NCBI GenBank assembly: GCA_000149265.1
Contig: CH003416.1
Location: 1,183,138-1,247,137 of the forward strand
Reading direction: 5' to 3'
DNA: 64,000 nucleotides
DNA from: Ciona savignyi
Lineage: Eukaryota > Chordata > Ascidiacea > Phlebobranchia > Cionidae
In this document: positions 63,701 through 64,000 of the stretch, piece by piece
Layout of the letters: each line of letters begins with the position of its first letter
Position numbering within the stretch: position 1 is the stretch's first letter
Program-made: the position numbers and the translations under genes
Notes under the pieces: model-generated
Seen by the model: only the letters and a program-made list of their open reading frames with translations
The model's database searches: none
What the model was told of the DNA's origin: nothing

Positions 63701-64000
63701 TTACTGTGTTAAATGAGTAATGCGGCAACAATATTTTTTTAAATAGACATGAACAGTCAGGTATCTGTGCTGAAATTTTAAGTATCCATAGGAAGTGTGT
63801 TTTATATATAAAGAAAGGTAGTAGTCCAAAGCAGTATACTACACTCATATATATTTATATTTATGTCTTTTATATGACAACAAATAAACCACTGACCTGC
63901 AGAACAAGTTGGTGAAACACTCAGTTCCCACTGGCCAGCACTTACACTACCACAAGTTAAAGTGTCACTAACTGTGGAGGAAAATGCTAGATTTCCAGTA
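45745..64000 (-). CDS. Multi-sushi (CCP) protein with EGF-like and C-terminal C-type lectin domains, 5' end outside window
   Basis: Exons, 5' to 3': 63897-64000 (partial), 61562-61774, 60729-60944, 59477-59698, 58618-58839, 57758-57976, 55427-55633, 54978-55184, 54469-54681, 53702-53917, 52999-53217, 52719-52919, 51458-51670, 48075-48278, 47782-48006 (15 CCP modules); 46960-47061 (EGF-like); 46325-46540 and 45745-45917 (CTLD). Every internal exon is a multiple of 3 and phase 1-1. Each CCP exon has the four-Cys pattern CxAAP...YTC...LTC...GxWxPxxAPxC with a YRSGTxATYTC core. The EGF exon has six Cys ending CRC-x8-C. The CTLD opens EWKSLLNSNYFLV, has SFAAAESYC and GWIHV, and ends CWNAVSC...ICFTTVPGL before TAA; no EPN or QPD sugar motif is seen. 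No membrane segment follows the CTLD, so the product is probably secreted. CCP and CTLD modules bind proteins and glycans; a recognition or matrix role is inference. Module order CCP-EGF-CTLD is the reverse of selectins. Confidence 0.85.
48279..51457. other. Largest intron of the CCP/lectin gene
   Basis: 3.2 kb between CCP exons at 51458 and 48278. No further CCP exon is found in it. It holds a candidate plus-strand gene at 49904-50919; the remainder shows no recognised feature. Confidence 0.5.
49904..50919 (+). CDS. Possible small nested gene, hydrophobic N-terminus, function unknown
   Basis: Exon 1, 49904-50129, encodes MMITQFFTLLFSLLIIVCLLF (signal peptide or anchor) then a basic, aromatic-rich segment, and ends at a strong donor AATG/gtgagt in phase 1. 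Exon 2, 50637-50701, follows an excellent acceptor (catttcactttcag), continues in phase 1 (GEAIDVSLLNKDAF...) and ends at a strong donor TTG/gtaaga in phase 0. A tentative last exon 50884-50919 (acceptor cttcacttcag) adds 11 residues and a stop. The protein would be about 109 aa with no recognised domain. Matching phases and good splice sites on the strand opposite the host gene make it more than a chance frame, but the last exon is weak. Alternatively exon 1 reads through to 50239 as a single 111-aa frame, or the whole is chance. Confidence 0.35.
52408..52650 (-). mobile_element. tRNA-derived SINE in CCP gene intron
   Basis: Conserved body and B-box end of the head (ggttcgtacctgcaacc, plus-strand view) ending at an A-box remnant accaccagactaattgg. 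It lies just downstream of the exon at 52719-52919 in gene direction, so it is in sense with the host gene. Confidence 0.7.
55964..56228 (+). mobile_element. tRNA-derived SINE with intact TATCC tail
   Basis: Body motifs ccagcggataaatgggtt and caatagctccggtaaccc lead to ttatcctatcctatccta at 56211-56228, showing the tandem TATCC 3' end clearly. The tRNA-like head is degraded. Confidence 0.7.
57700..59710 (-). repeat. Triplicated ~860-bp exon unit of the CCP gene
   Basis: Three successive CCP exons (ends at 57758, 58618, 59477) encode nearly identical modules starting CNPAPSAFDSNGNDPTY. Their flanking intron sequence is also similar (for example ccccaagcctgaatttaggtt after two of them). Spacing is 860 and 859 bp. 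The exon at 57758-57976 is three bases shorter than the others (219 against 222). Confidence 0.85.
59795..59942 (-). mobile_element. Truncated tRNA-derived SINE
   Basis: Well-conserved body from the central cagtgtgttgtatatgatag to the B-box region cagtttcacacctgcaacc. Both ends are missing. A piece ending tttaagaaacactgg at 60104-60118 next to it looks like the end of an unrelated hAT element. Confidence 0.65.
60245..60485 (+). mobile_element. tRNA-derived SINE, diverged
   Basis: A-box-like tctggtggattagtgcg and B-box-like ggtttgaaactgg at the left end, body motif ccagtggattaatgggttt, and end near ttaactcccatgg. A further, more decayed copy is at about 61150-61300. Confidence 0.6.
61775..63896. 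other. Large CCP-gene intron without recognised features
   Basis: 2.1 kb of AT-rich DNA between two CCP exons. Short frames at 61954-62145 and 62297-62479 have no support. A SINE fragment (cgcccaaggacacaatt) is at about 61925. Confidence 0.5.

Overview
The window is eukaryotic nuclear DNA: AT-rich, with spliced genes, many short introns, dispersed SINE and DNA-transposon copies, and two runs of Ns (17585-17786 and 40854-40953). The gene content points to a chordate: a chondroitin polymerizing factor, NDUFA13, TRNT1, and a sushi/EGF/C-type-lectin mosaic gene. Compact introns, short co-oriented intergenic gaps and the repeat style suggest a tunicate, most likely Ciona. This identification is inference from style and homology, not from a database match.

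Layout. (1) 175-564, minus: the first two coding exons of a CTDSPL2-like phosphatase gene running off the left edge. (2) 565-4977: intergenic, with a hAT-like MITE and two tRNA-derived SINEs. (3) 4978-14220, plus: three tandem seven-exon genes (A, B, C) for small secreted cysteine-rich proteins of no recognised family. Each has a signal peptide, an adjacent RLRR furin-type site and an internally duplicated two-module core. B and C lie in a recent ~3.5 kb tandem duplication. (4) 15233-16490: a ~335-bp tandem satellite. (5) 17165-26761, minus: three tightly spaced co-oriented genes in transcription order TRNT1 (intronless), NDUFA13 (intronless) and a 13-exon plant-type fatty acid amide hydrolase of 602 aa. 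They are a candidate operon. A nested pair of hAT elements sits in a FAAH intron. (6) 26762-29956: intergenic, with a SINE, a second MITE copy and a hAT element with perfect 8-bp target duplications just upstream of the next gene. (7) 29957-44095, plus: chondroitin polymerizing factor (18 exons seen, one cut by the gap). Its introns carry a 1.25-kb ~20-bp minisatellite, a hAT MITE and a piggyBac-like MITE. (8) 45745-64000, minus: a large secreted or extracellular mosaic gene with 15 visible CCP/sushi exons, one EGF-like exon and a C-terminal C-type lectin domain in two exons. It runs off the right edge. A small plus-strand spliced gene may be nested in its largest intron (49904-50919).

How the genes relate. 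FAAH (lipid amide hydrolysis), NDUFA13 (respiratory complex I) and TRNT1 (tRNA CCA addition) share no pathway; their link is arrangement, possibly a polycistronic transcript resolved by spliced-leader trans-splicing as known in Ciona. The cysteine-rich cluster and the CCP-EGF-CTLD gene are both secreted-protein loci that have grown by recent exon or gene duplication, which is typical of fast-evolving recognition or defence proteins; that role is inference only. Exon joins were derived by hand from GT/AG sites, reading phase and paralogue or family alignment.
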